61,957 bases of DNA, from NCBI GenBank assembly GCA_030425425.1, contig JAUIAO010000037.1, positions 1-61,957 on the forward strand. The letters run 5' to 3'. The notes beneath the pieces are model-generated. The model had not been told where the DNA came from, made no database searches, and saw only the letters and a list, made by a program, of their open reading frames with translations. The DNA is from Bacteroidia bacterium. GTDB taxonomy: Bacteria > Bacteroidota > Bacteroidia > Cytophagales > Cyclobacteriaceae. Below, in pieces: positions 34,704-44,980 of the stretch. The position numbers and the translations under genes were made by a program. Positions within the stretch are counted from its first letter, which is position 1; the number at the start of each line of letters is the position of its first letter.

Positions 34704-36071
34704 TTATCGCTCTAACTCACTGAAGAACCGATAAAAATGCAAAATCGTTTCTATACCCTTGTAATAGTTAAACAAACCGTAACTTTCGTTGGGTGAATGG
34801 ATGGCATCTGAGTCTAAACCAAATCCCATAAGGATAGGATCTACCTTCAATTCCTTCTGGAATAAAGCTACAATCGGAATACTTCCACCATCCCTGGTAG
34901 GGATTGGTGTTTTGCCCCATGCTTCTTCAAAAGCCCGACTTGCTGCCTGATAAGCGGCAGATTCTGTAGAAACCACTGCAGCTTCACCACCATGGTGTGG
35001 TTTTACGGTCACTTTCACTGATTTCGGTGCAATTGACTTGAAGTGGTTTACAAACATTTCGGTGATCTCATCACTATCCTGATGCGGCACCAATCTCATA
35101 GATATTTTGGCATGTGCTTTAGATGGCAACACCGTCTTGGCTCCTTCACCTATATATCCACCCCAGATTCCATTCACATCCAATGTAGGTCGTATACCAG
35201 TTCTTTCCATGGTAGAAAAACCTGCTTCTCCCTGCTCAGCCGCAATGTCAAGGTCATTCTTAAATTCTTCCAGATCAAAAGGTGCTTTGGCCATTTCTGC
35301 TCTTTGCTCATCGCTGAGTACTTCCACTTTGTCGTAAAATCCAGGAATGGTAATGTGACCATTTTCATCCTGCAGGCTCGCAATCATTTTACTCAGTACA
35401 TTGATTGGGTTAGCCACTGCTCCTCCATACACTCCAGAGTGTAAGTCTCTGTTAGGACCGGTAACTTCTACTTCTACATAGCTAAGACCTCTAAGGCCAA
35501 CACAAATAGAAGGCGTATCGTTGCTGATTATTGACGTGTCAGAAATCAAAATGACATCTGAAGCGAGCATTTCACGGTTTTCTTTCACGAAAGTTTCCAG
35601 ATGAGAAGAACCAACTTCCTCCTCTCCTTCGATCATAAACTTGGCATTACATGTCAATGAATTGGTTTTCATCAATGACTCAAATGCCTTGATGTGCATG
35701 TACATCTGACCTTTGTCATCACAGGCACCACGAGCGTAGATTCTGTCGTTTTTGATCACTGGCTCGAAGGGTGGGGAGTCCCATAGCTCATATGGGTCCG
35801 CTGGCTGCACGTCATAGTGACCATATACCAATACGGTAGGATATGAAGGATCGATGATCTTCTCTGCATAGACAATTGGGTGTCCGGGAGTTTCTACTAA
35901 CTCCACTTTATCTACACCTGCCGCTTCAAATTTTTCCTTGATATATTCGGCAGCTTTTCGCACATCTCCTGCAAACTTTGAGTCTGCACTCACAGATGGT
36001 ATTTTTAGTAATTCTAATAACTCGGATAGGTAATTTTCCTTGTTCGATTCAAAATGTTGGATTGCTTCCAT
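34704..36071 (-). CDS. M20-family dipeptidase
   Basis: A 455-residue cytoplasmic zinc peptidase close to CNDP-type dipeptidases. Metal and catalytic motifs are in order: VYGHYDVQPADP, ARGACDDKGQM, IEGEEEVGSSH, the dimerisation insert with DLHSGVYGGAV, then RDGGSIPI and DAIHSPNESYG. These enzymes hydrolyse dipeptides such as Cys-Gly or carnosine-like substrates; exact preference is not visible. A -7 element at 36095-36102 lies 24 bases upstream, so it has its own promoter although dsbD follows 24 bp downstream. Confidence 0.92.
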   Translation of the reverse strand: MEAIQHFESNKENYLSELLELLKIPSVSADSKFAGDVRKAAEYIKEKFEAAGVDKVELVETPGHPIVYAEKIIDPSYPTVLVYGHYDVQPADPYELWDSPPFEPVIKNDRIYARGACDDKGQMYMHIKAFESLMKTNSLTCNAKFMIEGEEEVGSSHLETFVKENREMLASDVILISDTSIISNDTPSICVGLRGLSYVEVEVTGPNRDLHSGVYGGAVANPINVLSKMIASLQDENGHITIPGFYDKVEVLSDEQRAEMAKAPFDLEEFKNDLDIAAEQGEAGFSTMERTGIRPTLDVNGIWGGYIGEGAKTVLPSKAHAKISMRLVPHQDSDEITEMFVNHFKSIAPKSVKVTVKPHHGGEAAVVSTESAAYQAASRAFEEAWGKTPIPTRDGGSIPIVALFQKELKVDPILMGFGLDSDAIHSPNESYGLFNYYKGIETILHFYRFFSELER

Positions 36072-36094
36072 GGAAATGTCGTTTTATTCGGAGG

Positions 36095-36102
36095 CAAATA
36101 TA
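36095..36102 (-). promoter_or_regulatory. -7 promoter element TATATTTG for the M20 dipeptidase
   Basis: TATATTTG on the minus strand is an exact TAnnTTTG match, followed by CC and a 23-base leader to the ATG at 36071. No good -33 TTTG at 17-23 bases upstream was found. Confidence 0.45.
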
Positions 36103-36164
36103 CAAGTTGGCTATAAACCTAAAAGTGATCTTTGTTTCCTCTCTTGTCAGAACGTGAAGTTTCC

Positions 36165-39100
36165 TCAGAAACCGAAACCATCATCTTCGTCTTCTTCGAT
36201 TGTGTCGAAGTTTTCATCTTCCAGGATGACGTCATCAGGAGATACTAAATCATAAGGCTCAGTGATTCCAAAGTAGTTTTCTCTGAATTCATTGATGAAT
36301 TTCAAAGTCTCATTTTCTTCTCCCAAGACGATTGTTAGTTCTCCCGGTTTGGCACTTCCAAAATTCGATTTAGCTGTAACCTCATCATTAAATTTTGAAT
36401 TAGAACTGTAGAGGTACAGATTGTTAGAAGCATAGCTGATGTAATACCAGGTACCAGGAGCTGCTTGTATGAAGAGATTCAAAACATCATTGTTGGACTG
36501 ATCTTTTTTCATTTCTATGAATCCATCCAGTTTGGCATTGATGTCTTCATCTCCAATATTCGAGATAGCCAGTTTGGTCGTGTTGTAAAAAGCGCGCTCG
36601 GTGTTGGACCACTTCAGTTTTACACCAGAAACCACAATGGATTTTTCCAGCGATTCGTCCATATCTACCATCGGCTTATAATCTTTCAAACTCGCCTTTT
36701 CGTAATCCTTTGCCACCTTGTCAGAAGTCATATTGGCTAATTTATAGAGCAATTCCAGCTCGTTTTCATTGGCCAATGGAGGGCCAAGTCTTTCTATGAT
36801 ATCGATCAGATCGTCCGCCATGAGCTCCATGAAGTCATCTGAGTTTGCCAGATTGATAGCTAGAAATGCATCCAAGTCAAACTCGTTGGTTTCCATATTA
36901 CCATTACCCATCACAGCGGCATCTATAGTGACGGTTTCATTGAACTTACTGAAAAACTGTGCCTGTCCCTCAATTACGATATCTTGAGTGCTGTCATTGT
37001 AAATCATCGTATGACCTTCAAAACTCACACCATCGGTTTTATCGGGGTTTTCAATTTTGTATACTTTATTCTCCTCATCATATTGGAAAAGTCCCTTGGC
37101 CATGAATAAATCCTCGTCAGATTCATTTTCTCTTTTTTCCACAAAAGTAGGATAGATACCTCCTCGCAAGTCAAAGTGTATTCCGGCAATTGCCTGGCTC
37201 TCATCACTCAGGAATGCGTTTTCGAACTGAAAAGCAACACCAGTTTCTCCTCTTTCACGTTTGAACTGCACCCAGTAATCATAACTTGGATCTCTTAAAA
37301 TCAACTTTACCGATCCATCAAGAATCAGCTGTGGCTGATCCGCATACATTCTTACTTTTCCTTTGTAAAAAAATCCAGGATTGATGATCAGGTTATCTTT
37401 AGCCAGTACTTCTCCATCTGATACCGTCATTTTGCGAACGCCACCATCCTTTAGAGGAACATCCAGCAAGTCAAAATGATCAAACCGAATATCAAATGTA
37501 TCTACACCAGTAACCAGCTCATACACAGCTGAGCCAATAAATCTGTTTCTTGACAGGATCTTGATCTCGCCCTGAGTGAGGTAGTGATATTCATGTAGCG
37601 TGTCAATTTTGATTCGTGCATTTTTGAATTCCTGCAACTCGAAGTTTTCAAGAATTGTAGTTTCATTGTTTTCAGGAATGATCTCCGCATCCGCCACAGT
37701 GATGTATGGGATTCCTTTAACGAAGAGTTCTTTGGAGTTGAAGTCATAAGTAGCTTCTTCCGCATTAAAAGCCAATGAATCCAGTTCTTCTCTTGTGGTA
37801 TAGAAATAGGAATTCTCAATCGGCACATTTGCAGGCTTGGTCATCGTTACAGTGGAGTCTTCCAAATCCCAGACAGCTTTGGTAATAGACGTACGCATCT
37901 GAGCATAAGGAAACTCCAAGGCAGCAACTCCGGCTTTCTCAGGAGAAATCACCGCAGAGTTTTTCACCAGGTCAAAATTCAGTCGGATATCTTTTCCTTG
38001 CAGGGCGGGTTTTTGTGGATTGTCTGTCAATACTTCAAAAGCTGCATGGCGGGCTCCGTAGGAATATTCTTTAAATTCCAATTCCTGAGATTTCGCTTTC
38101 GAGCCCCTGGTAAACATGGTTCCAGACCCATATACCCCTCTGGTAGTGATATCCACCGCACCATCCAATTCGGCCGTAGCATTATAAAACTTGAAAGGTT
38201 TACGTATGTTCTTCAAATACATACTATCAATTCTCGGTTCCCAGTGCATTCGATATGGCCCCAGCACCGCTTCCGGATAGCTTGAGCCATTGGCGTCTCC
38301 TGGCCGAATCACTCCTCCAGTACCGTAAGCAGCCACAGAATCCGGATAATAAACAAAGTCATCAGAATAAATAGTGGAGGTAATGAAGTCAATTTTACCC
38401 GTTCCCCGCATTCCTGAATTACTCAGCCTGATGTTTTCATAGGTTTTTGCTGACGTACCATACAAGTTGTACCCTTCATCTGGAATTTTGTGAATGAACC
38501 CTAACGACTTATCTGGCTGAAGTTTTAAAGTCTCTTGAAAATCAGGGAATATTCCGCCGGAGTTGAAGGTGCCGGAGAAAGACAATGCCTCATCAATGGA
38601 AAGAGAATCATCCTCATGAGGAGGAATTACGAATTTCACAGATTTGTCATAAGCTCCATTCAATACCTCAGGGCCATCAAAATACACCACAGAACTGGAC
38701 TCTGAAATAAAATCCGGATAGGCCAGCGATTTTTTCAATCCAGACTTATTGGAAGGATCATCCAGATAGAGTGTTCCTGAAGTTTCGTTCAGGTGGTTGT
38801 TCAATGCGGTTTGCTCGCCGGTAGCAGTTTGTGTAGTGTCCTGGTTCAATTGAATCCTGATGGAATCTACCTGTGTAAGTTGAACTAAAAACGCATCATA
38901 ATCGAATAAATAGTCTTTTCCACGATATTGAAAATCTCCGGCATTGACCATGCCATTCATTTTAATATTTCTGTTTTTGAGCAAGGTAATCTGAGAACTA
39001 TCAGGTTCTGCATATACTTTAAAATCTGAAGTAAAGAAAAAACGCTCCACTCCATTTACTATCATATCGCCAGAGTCTAACCTCCAGATGGCATTGTCCA

Positions 39101-41123
39101 CATCGGGAGCCACCGAAGGAATCATGATATTGTCATAATCTATTTTGTTCCCTGATGCATCGGCATATCTGAATGCTTTGTCATTGAGCGTAACCAGGCC
39201 AGTTTCCCTGTCATAAGTACCAAAACCATATTCTTTCAATACTTTCATTCCGGCACGAATTTGCTTAATGGGTGTTTTGAAATGCTCAGAAAGCTCCAAA
39301 TCAGCAAATTGTCTGGTATTGTACATTCTTGCATAATAGACGCTGGTGACCACAGGGTGAAATACCATACCTCCACTCAACCTACCGAAGCGGGCATCAT
39401 TGAAAAAATCTTTGGATTCGATAGTGACAGGAACGAGATCCTTGCCCATGACAATCGAAAACCGAATAGAATCCTGATTCATGTTCCACTTTAATATTTC
39501 GGCATTGATATCTACCTCAAAATAAGTGCTTACAAAAGGCGTGACCTGATACTCTTCTGTTCTCAAAGCAATCAATTCTCTTTCCTGGCTTTTATACCAC
39601 ATTTCTACCGCCGGGTGAAACAAGGAGTCGCCCTGATGCTTGATAGTGAGGCTGGCTTGCTTTGCATATATGGTACTATCCTCCCTAAACTCAAACCACG
39701 GTGATCTGAAAATGGCCTGATTACCATTCCCATCAAGGATCGTAAGCACTCCATCTTTGCGCGAAATGGAAGTTCCAAAATATTTATTCCCTTTGATCTG
39801 TATACCTCCTCTGTATTTTAGGTTAGGGTCTTTTAGATCTACATTGATATTGGCTTCCATAGACGTGAAAATCGGATAATCACTCAAAGTATTAACTTTT
39901 CTTCTCTGGCTTTTGAACTCAAAAACTCCGTCCACTTTCCCACTGATTCTATCCGGAAAAGTCATTGAGGCATTTGGTGACCAAAAATCTGACCTGTCTG
40001 TGCGTATAAAAAATTGACCAAGATTGACCACAGCTCCTTTTGCATTTTTGTTATCCGCAGGCCAATTGATTACCGCATTGTCTCCCGCATAAATGCGCTC
40101 TTTTAGGAGAAGTGTACCATCTGTTTCTTTGATGCGCATACTGTCGTAAGGTGTTACGATGAGCATGCCATTGTTTTCCAATTGAATAGCCGGCCCTGTC
40201 AGTTCTGGATGAATATATTTCGCTTTTATCCCCGCGATGTAGTCTTGCTCAATGGCTTCTACAAATTGCCTGCCCTGATTTTTTTCTTCGAATACCTGCC
40301 CAACATCATCATATCCCCAGGAGTCATCGGATTCTACCCAATTGTCGTTGTAATCCTGATTTTGATTCTGGTTGTCCCATGGGTCTGCACTTTGCCCCCA
40401 CGGATCATCATTGTTGTCTGCCCAGGGATCAGATTGATTGTCATCCCAAGGGTCATTTTGATTGCTATTCCATGGATCATCTTGTGCTGCCCACGGATCA
40501 TTGGTGGTATCATCATTGGCCCATGGATCAGCGGATGTGTCTTCCTCAAAAGTTTCTTCTTCCACCACCGGTTCATCTATGACTTCATTGGAGGAATAAT
40601 CATCGACCTCTACATATTCATCCAATAACTTAAAGTTAAAGGTCCCTCCGTCAGTAATATTCTTAATGTTGTTGGTCCACGTGACAATTCGACGGGCCAT
40701 GAACATGCTCAAACCCAGCAAAAAGTTTTCATATTCCTCCCTATTCATGGTTTCCAGAACTTGTTCATTGATATCGAGGAGTTCGGTGAGTTCATTGGCA
40801 TTGAGGTCTGCCTGAGCTACCGAAAAGGCCAGATAACTATAGTAGTACCAGAAATATGGCTGAAAATCATAGCCCTTACGTTGCATCTTCAGGGCAATCT
40901 GATGGATTTTTTGTTTGTGTTTGCTATTGAATTTACCCATCCAGGCATTGCGTAGATCAAAAGCAACCTTTCTGGCAGGCTCAGTGCCCATTCTGTTCAG
41001 CCCCTGTAGTGCCTGATTGAAGAAAATGTCTTCATCATCCGAATAAGATTTTTGAGCCAACGTGTCCTGAGCTTTCAGAAACAAGAAAGGAATCAACAAT
41101 ACTAAAAGGGCAAAACGCTTCAT
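36165..41123 (-). CDS. Very large exported protein with DPW repeats
   Basis: A 1652-residue protein with a signal peptide (to about residue 19-24). Parts that can be seen: a helical N-terminal domain (about 30-155), an acidic low-complexity linker (about 170-270) with seven DPW tripeptides, a long beta-rich region (about 285-1500) of strand-turn-strand segments with many YxxxDxxxY-type patterns, and an acidic tail ending in DDGFGF. I recognise no named family, though similar giant proteins occur next to housekeeping genes in Cytophagales. The beta-rich body could be an elongated periplasmic or surface structure. Single long frame without internal stops, on the same strand as prmA and tpiA upstream. 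Confidence 0.8.
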   Translation of the reverse strand: MKRFALLVLLIPFLFLKAQDTLAQKSYSDDEDIFFNQALQGLNRMGTEPARKVAFDLRNAWMGKFNSKHKQKIHQIALKMQRKGYDFQPYFWYYYSYLAFSVAQADLNANELTELLDINEQVLETMNREEYENFLLGLSMFMARRIVTWTNNIKNITDGGTFNFKLLDEYVEVDDYSSNEVIDEPVVEEETFEEDTSADPWANDDTTNDPWAAQDDPWNSNQNDPWDDNQSDPWADNNDDPWGQSADPWDNQNQNQDYNDNWVESDDSWGYDDVGQVFEEKNQGRQFVEAIEQDYIAGIKAKYIHPELTGPAIQLENNGMLIVTPYDSMRIKETDGTLLLKERIYAGDNAVINWPADNKNAKGAVVNLGQFFIRTDRSDFWSPNASMTFPDRISGKVDGVFEFKSQRRKVNTLSDYPIFTSMEANINVDLKDPNLKYRGGIQIKGNKYFGTSISRKDGVLTILDGNGNQAIFRSPWFEFREDSTIYAKQASLTIKHQGDSLFHPAVEMWYKSQERELIALRTEEYQVTPFVSTYFEVDINAEILKWNMNQDSIRFSIVMGKDLVPVTIESKDFFNDARFGRLSGGMVFHPVVTSVYYARMYNTRQFADLELSEHFKTPIKQIRAGMKVLKEYGFGTYDRETGLVTLNDKAFRYADASGNKIDYDNIMIPSVAPDVDNAIWRLDSGDMIVNGVERFFFTSDFKVYAEPDSSQITLLKNRNIKMNGMVNAGDFQYRGKDYLFDYDAFLVQLTQVDSIRIQLNQDTTQTATGEQTALNNHLNETSGTLYLDDPSNKSGLKKSLAYPDFISESSSVVYFDGPEVLNGAYDKSVKFVIPPHEDDSLSIDEALSFSGTFNSGGIFPDFQETLKLQPDKSLGFIHKIPDEGYNLYGTSAKTYENIRLSNSGMRGTGKIDFITSTIYSDDFVYYPDSVAAYGTGGVIRPGDANGSSYPEAVLGPYRMHWEPRIDSMYLKNIRKPFKFYNATAELDGAVDITTRGVYGSGTMFTRGSKAKSQELEFKEYSYGARHAAFEVLTDNPQKPALQGKDIRLNFDLVKNSAVISPEKAGVAALEFPYAQMRTSITKAVWDLEDSTVTMTKPANVPIENSYFYTTREELDSLAFNAEEATYDFNSKELFVKGIPYITVADAEIIPENNETTILENFELQEFKNARIKIDTLHEYHYLTQGEIKILSRNRFIGSAVYELVTGVDTFDIRFDHFDLLDVPLKDGGVRKMTVSDGEVLAKDNLIINPGFFYKGKVRMYADQPQLILDGSVKLILRDPSYDYWVQFKRERGETGVAFQFENAFLSDESQAIAGIHFDLRGGIYPTFVEKRENESDEDLFMAKGLFQYDEENKVYKIENPDKTDGVSFEGHTMIYNDSTQDIVIEGQAQFFSKFNETVTIDAAVMGNGNMETNEFDLDAFLAINLANSDDFMELMADDLIDIIERLGPPLANENELELLYKLANMTSDKVAKDYEKASLKDYKPMVDMDESLEKSIVVSGVKLKWSNTERAFYNTTKLAISNIGDEDINAKLDGFIEMKKDQSNNDVLNLFIQAAPGTWYYISYASNNLYLYSSNSKFNDEVTAKSNFGSAKPGELTIVLGEENETLKFINEFRENYFGITEPYDLVSPDDVILEDENFDTIEEDEDDGFGF
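40376..40531 (-). repeat. DPW-encoding low-complexity repeat inside the giant protein gene
   Basis: Seven copies of a degenerate unit, each giving (S/N/D/A)DPW followed by 3-8 residues rich in Asn, Asp and Gln (residues 199-249). At the DNA level the core reads GATCC(C/A/G)TGG or a close variant, so the repeat probably grew by slippage or unequal exchange. Unit length varies from about 15 to 30 bases. Confidence 0.75.
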
Positions 41124-41225
41124 GATGATAAATTTAGGGATAATTGCCTGATTGACTTGGGGGTGTGGAGATATTTGTTAGTTCAGATAGAAGAAACTCC
41201 AACACCGCAACCTATACCGATACAA

Positions 41226-42044
41226 TTACCTTTTTCTCAACGCCAACATGGCCCATCTGTTGCGTTCTGACTGTTCAACAAATGTTAATTGATGTTTTTC
41301 GGCTTCCGCCAATAAGTCTGAAATATCCTCGGTGTAAAAACCACTCAGCACAAGTTGAGCTCCGGAATTTAGCCTCTTGCTATAGTCCTGCATCTGAGCT
41401 AGGAGTACGTTTTTATTAATATTCGCCAACATCAGATCGAATTTTTCAGTTTCTGGAATCACTTCGATACCTCCGAGCTGGAGCTTGATCTCTGGGCAAT
41501 GATTCAATTCAAAATTCTCTGTACTGTTTTTTATACACCAATCATCTATATCAACCGCCGAGATGTCTGTAGCACCTCGCAGATGTGCCATGATCGCCAG
41601 TGCCCCTGTACCGCAACCCACATCGATTACCTTTTTACCCCGATGATCTAAGCCGAGTTGATATTTCAGCACCTGATAGGTAGTAGCATGATGTCCCGTT
41701 CCAAAGGACATTTTGGGAGTAATGATGATTTGGTAGGGAAACTCCGGTTTCGGTTCATGAAAAGTAGCTCTTACGATACATTGATCACCAACGATGACCG
41801 GATCATAATTTTTCTCCCACTCCTCATTCCAGTTGACTTTTTCAATTTCTTCCACTGTGTACTCAACACCGTATCGTTCGAGAATAGATTTGGCTTCTTC
41901 TGCATTCCATAGGTCTTTTTCGCAGGAGGCAAGTAATCCCGATTCGGTTTCTTCGAAAGCATCGAAAGACAAAAAAGAGAGCTCTGCAATCAGAAACTCT
42001 CTTTTTTCTTCATCACATTGGATGTGAAGTGATATGAAACTCAT
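41226..42044 (-). CDS. prmA: Ribosomal protein L11 methyltransferase PrmA
   Basis: A 272-residue SAM-dependent methyltransferase. After an N-terminal substrate-binding domain comes ITPKMSFGTGHHATT, then the SAM motif VIDVGCGTGALAIMAHLRGA, and LMLANINKNVLL with the N-x-N-type catalytic loop. It trimethylates ribosomal protein L11 in known bacteria. It shares one base with the tpiA stop (TAATG), so translation is coupled. Confidence 0.92.
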   Translation of the reverse strand: MSFISLHIQCDEEKREFLIAELSFLSFDAFEETESGLLASCEKDLWNAEEAKSILERYGVEYTVEEIEKVNWNEEWEKNYDPVIVGDQCIVRATFHEPKPEFPYQIIITPKMSFGTGHHATTYQVLKYQLGLDHRGKKVIDVGCGTGALAIMAHLRGATDISAVDIDDWCIKNSTENFELNHCPEIKLQLGGIEVIPETEKFDLMLANINKNVLLAQMQDYSKRLNSGAQLVLSGFYTEDISDLLAEAEKHQLTFVEQSERNRWAMLALRKR

Positions 42045-42805
42045 TAGAATGACTTAATGATATCTGTAAAATCTCGGGACTTCAGGCTGGCTCCCCCAAC
42101 TAGTCCACCATCTACATCTGGCTGCTCGAAAAGCTCTTTGGCATTTCCTGGCTTTACGCTACCACCATATAGAATAGATATACTATCTGCAGTTTCCTGA
42201 TCATATTTATCAGCAATCAGCCCGCGAATAAATGCATGCATTTCCTGAGCTTGTTCATTAGAAGCTGTTACTCCTGTACCAATGGCCCAGACAGGTTCGT
42301 AAGCAATTACCACATTGAGTATTTCGTCTTTGCTCAAATCGAACAGTCCTTCAACGATTTGCTCTTTGTTAAGTTCGAAGTGTTTATCTGCCTCTCGAAC
42401 ATCCAGCTTTTCGCCGCAGCAGTATATTGGCTTCAAGCCATTATCTAAAACTGCTTTGGTTTTAGCAGCCAATAAAGCATTGTCTTCCCCAAAATATTCT
42501 CTTCTCTCGCTATGGCCGATTACCACATATTCTGCACCTACTGATTTGAGCATTTCCAGAGAAATCTCACCAGTATATGCACCACCTTTTTCCTGATGAC
42601 AGTTCTGAGCGCCCAGTTGAATATTACTTGCTGATCCGATAAGTTGATTGACAGCTGTCAAATGAATAAATGGAGGAATCAAGATGATCTCTGCATCATT
42701 ACTCACTTCATCATTCACCATATTGACTACTTCTGAAGCTAATTTTTTACCGGCTTCCAGGTCCAGGTTCATTTTCCAGTTTCCTGCCGCAATGTTCTTT
42801 CGCAT
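42044..42805 (-). CDS. tpiA: Triose-phosphate isomerase
   Basis: A 253-residue glycolytic enzyme interconverting dihydroxyacetone phosphate and glyceraldehyde 3-phosphate. Key motifs are GNWKMN (Lys of the active site), VIGHSERREYFGE (catalytic His), AYEPVWAIGTG (catalytic Glu and loop 6) and the phosphate loops ILYGGSVKPGN and GLVGGASLK. Length is normal. Coupled to prmA. Confidence 0.96.
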   Translation of the reverse strand: MRKNIAAGNWKMNLDLEAGKKLASEVVNMVNDEVSNDAEIILIPPFIHLTAVNQLIGSASNIQLGAQNCHQEKGGAYTGEISLEMLKSVGAEYVVIGHSERREYFGEDNALLAAKTKAVLDNGLKPIYCCGEKLDVREADKHFELNKEQIVEGLFDLSKDEILNVVIAYEPVWAIGTGVTASNEQAQEMHAFIRGLIADKYDQETADSISILYGGSVKPGNAKELFEQPDVDGGLVGGASLKSRDFTDIIKSF

Positions 42806-42968
42806 TGTATTATGTTTTTGGTTATAAATCCTTCAATTCCGGGTAATGCTGAATATTATCATGAAGAATTTTGAGAATACAAGATTAGTCAAAGTTGACT
42901 GTGGATGGAAATGCCAAGAAGCTTTTTCGAAAATAGTAAGTTTCATCCGGGACATCCAGGAGTGGGTA

Positions 42969-44816
42969 TTATTCTGCTTTGGGTAACCAAAGCTCAAACA
43001 TGCTGCCTTCGTTGAGCTTACTTAATGCTTTGATAGTACCACCATTCATTTCTGCATATTCATTACAAAGAAATAGTCCGATGCCTGTGCCCTTTTCCTT
43101 ATTTGTACCAGGCTTGGTCATTTTCTTGGATTGAAACAGGTTTTGCAAGGTCTCTTCTTCCATGCCTACACCATGATCTTTTACATAGAGCCCTACCATG
43201 CCTTTATTCTGGAGATAACCGATTTCTATTTTGCCTCCCTGCTCACTAAACTTGATCGCATTGGATAAAAAATTCCTCAGAATAATACTTACATGTTGTA
43301 CTTCTGCCCATAAATCTGCAGCATGTTCTTTATGATGTATGATCCCTATTTCTTTTTCATTCAAAGTTTTTTTCCAGAAAGTTAGTTGCTCTTCAACCTG
43401 CAACACCGGATTTACAACCTGAGGGTTAGTTTTTCTTCGCTGAAACTGACTGATTGACCAATCCAACAATTGATCTAATGTATTAGATACTGTAGCGGTA
43501 CTTTCGTAAACTTCAGAAACCAATATCTCCATTGCCTGTTTCTCCATTTCAGGATTACTTTTTACCAATCCCAGCAAATTCAGAATAGACCCAATCGGAC
43601 TTCTCATATCATGTGCTAATATGGAAATAATACGGTCTTTGGAATGATTTAATTCATCTAACTCATCTCTTTGTTTTGCGATCCTATTCTGATATTTTTT
43701 TCTTTTCTTGATTGAAACGAATAGTCCGATTACAAAAGCAGTTAAAACCAGAGCAAATAAAACAAGCAGGAGTATCAGTGATTCTCTCTGCTTTAATATT
43801 TGGTCTTTAAGTTGATTCTCTTGTATCAAAGCCTCTTTTTCAAACTGCGCCTCTTTGAGTTGCAGTGCATTGATTTTTTGTTCATTTTCTTCGGTATAAA
43901 TGCTGTCATGGTAAGCTTTGAATAGAACATGGTACTCCAATGCTTTTTTGTAGTCACCCTTCTTTGTATAAGCATTTGTCAAAATCTCGCTTACATTCTT
44001 AATTTCCCACTTCGAGTTAATTGATTTGGCAAGACTCAGGCCTTTTTCACCATACGCCACGCTCTCTTCAAAATCTTCTTTCAATGCATAGGCTTTGGCA
44101 AGACCTGCATAAGCAAATGCTTTCTCCCATTGATTATCTGAAGCCATTGTCTCTACAGCCTTCTGATGATAGAAAATAGCAGAGTCTGCGGATTCTTTGC
44201 CGCTGAAGATATATCCCTTTCTATTATAGATCATGGCCAGATAATATGTCTCACCGATTGACCTTGAGTTAGCTATTCCCTTATTAGCGTAGTACAGCGC
44301 TGTATCATAGCTTTTAGAATCATCATAGCAAATACTGAGGTCCAAATAAGCTCTGGAAACCGAAATCGAATCGTTCATTTCCAAAGCCAATTCCAGGTAT
44401 TCTTCAAACACTTCTATTGACTTCCTGATTTTGTCTTGAAGTAAGTAGGTAAGCCCAAGGTGTACCTGCCCAAAAAGCTTTGCCTGTTCATCATTCAGCC
44501 TATCGGCGAGTTCTATGACTTTTGTAGAATGCTCATAGCTCTTGATGGTATTGCTCAGGACATAATTCGCTTTGGCCAAAGACTTGTGTGCTCTAATTAA
44601 GATGGAATCAGGAACTCTTGCACCATTTTCTATTACCCGTGAGGCAAAATAGATGGCCGAATCAGGTTGCTTGTTGACGTATTCTTCTGATAGTTCTGCG
44701 AATTCAGAAATCTGACTTAATTCCAAAGGGGTAGTTTGGGCAATCGATCTGTGCCCTACTAAAGTTAGGCACATGATGATAATCAAAAAATATTTGTTGG
44801 CTGGACAGAAGTTCAT
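42969..44816 (-). CDS. TPR-containing sensor histidine kinase
   Basis: A 615-residue protein with a signal or first membrane segment (about 8-25), about seven TPRs outside the cytoplasm (about 40-310), a coiled coil, a membrane segment (about 346-370), HisKA-like dimerisation domain with SILAHDMRSPIGS (phospho-His402) and an ATPase domain with NFLSNAIKFSEQGG, VKDHGVGMEEE and GTGIGLFLCNEYAEMNGG. Such TPR kinases pair with LuxR-type regulators in this phylum. The response regulator is encoded divergently just upstream, so they form a likely two-component pair. Confidence 0.9.
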   Translation of the reverse strand: MNFCPANKYFLIIIMCLTLVGHRSIAQTTPLELSQISEFAELSEEYVNKQPDSAIYFASRVIENGARVPDSILIRAHKSLAKANYVLSNTIKSYEHSTKVIELADRLNDEQAKLFGQVHLGLTYLLQDKIRKSIEVFEEYLELALEMNDSISVSRAYLDLSICYDDSKSYDTALYYANKGIANSRSIGETYYLAMIYNRKGYIFSGKESADSAIFYHQKAVETMASDNQWEKAFAYAGLAKAYALKEDFEESVAYGEKGLSLAKSINSKWEIKNVSEILTNAYTKKGDYKKALEYHVLFKAYHDSIYTEENEQKINALQLKEAQFEKEALIQENQLKDQILKQRESLILLLVLFALVLTAFVIGLFVSIKKRKKYQNRIAKQRDELDELNHSKDRIISILAHDMRSPIGSILNLLGLVKSNPEMEKQAMEILVSEVYESTATVSNTLDQLLDWSISQFQRRKTNPQVVNPVLQVEEQLTFWKKTLNEKEIGIIHHKEHAADLWAEVQHVSIILRNFLSNAIKFSEQGGKIEIGYLQNKGMVGLYVKDHGVGMEEETLQNLFQSKKMTKPGTNKEKGTGIGLFLCNEYAEMNGGTIKALSKLNEGSMFELWLPKAE

Positions 44817-44833
44817 ATCAAAAGCTGATCTAT

Positions 44834-44841
44834 CAAATATA
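44834..44841 (-). promoter_or_regulatory. -7 promoter element TATATTTG for the histidine kinase
   Basis: TATATTTG on the minus strand matches TAnnTTTG, 17 bases upstream of the ATG at 44816. It lies in the 116-bp region divergent with the response regulator gene. Confidence 0.45.
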
Positions 44842-44980
44842 AACTTATTAAGTCAGTATAAGTGAAAAACGGAGACCTAAATACCCGCAACACGGTATAG
44901 CAACAAATTGCTTGTCAGTGTAATTTGGCCACATGAATTTGTTATCTTTCCTGTCTAAAAAGCTAACTGCCGGTAAATCT

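Noticed and set aside
40376-40531. Regularly spaced GGATC-containing repeats, at first glance CRISPR-like
   Set aside because: The units are of uneven length, lie in frame inside a long gene and encode the DPW motif, so they are a coding repeat.
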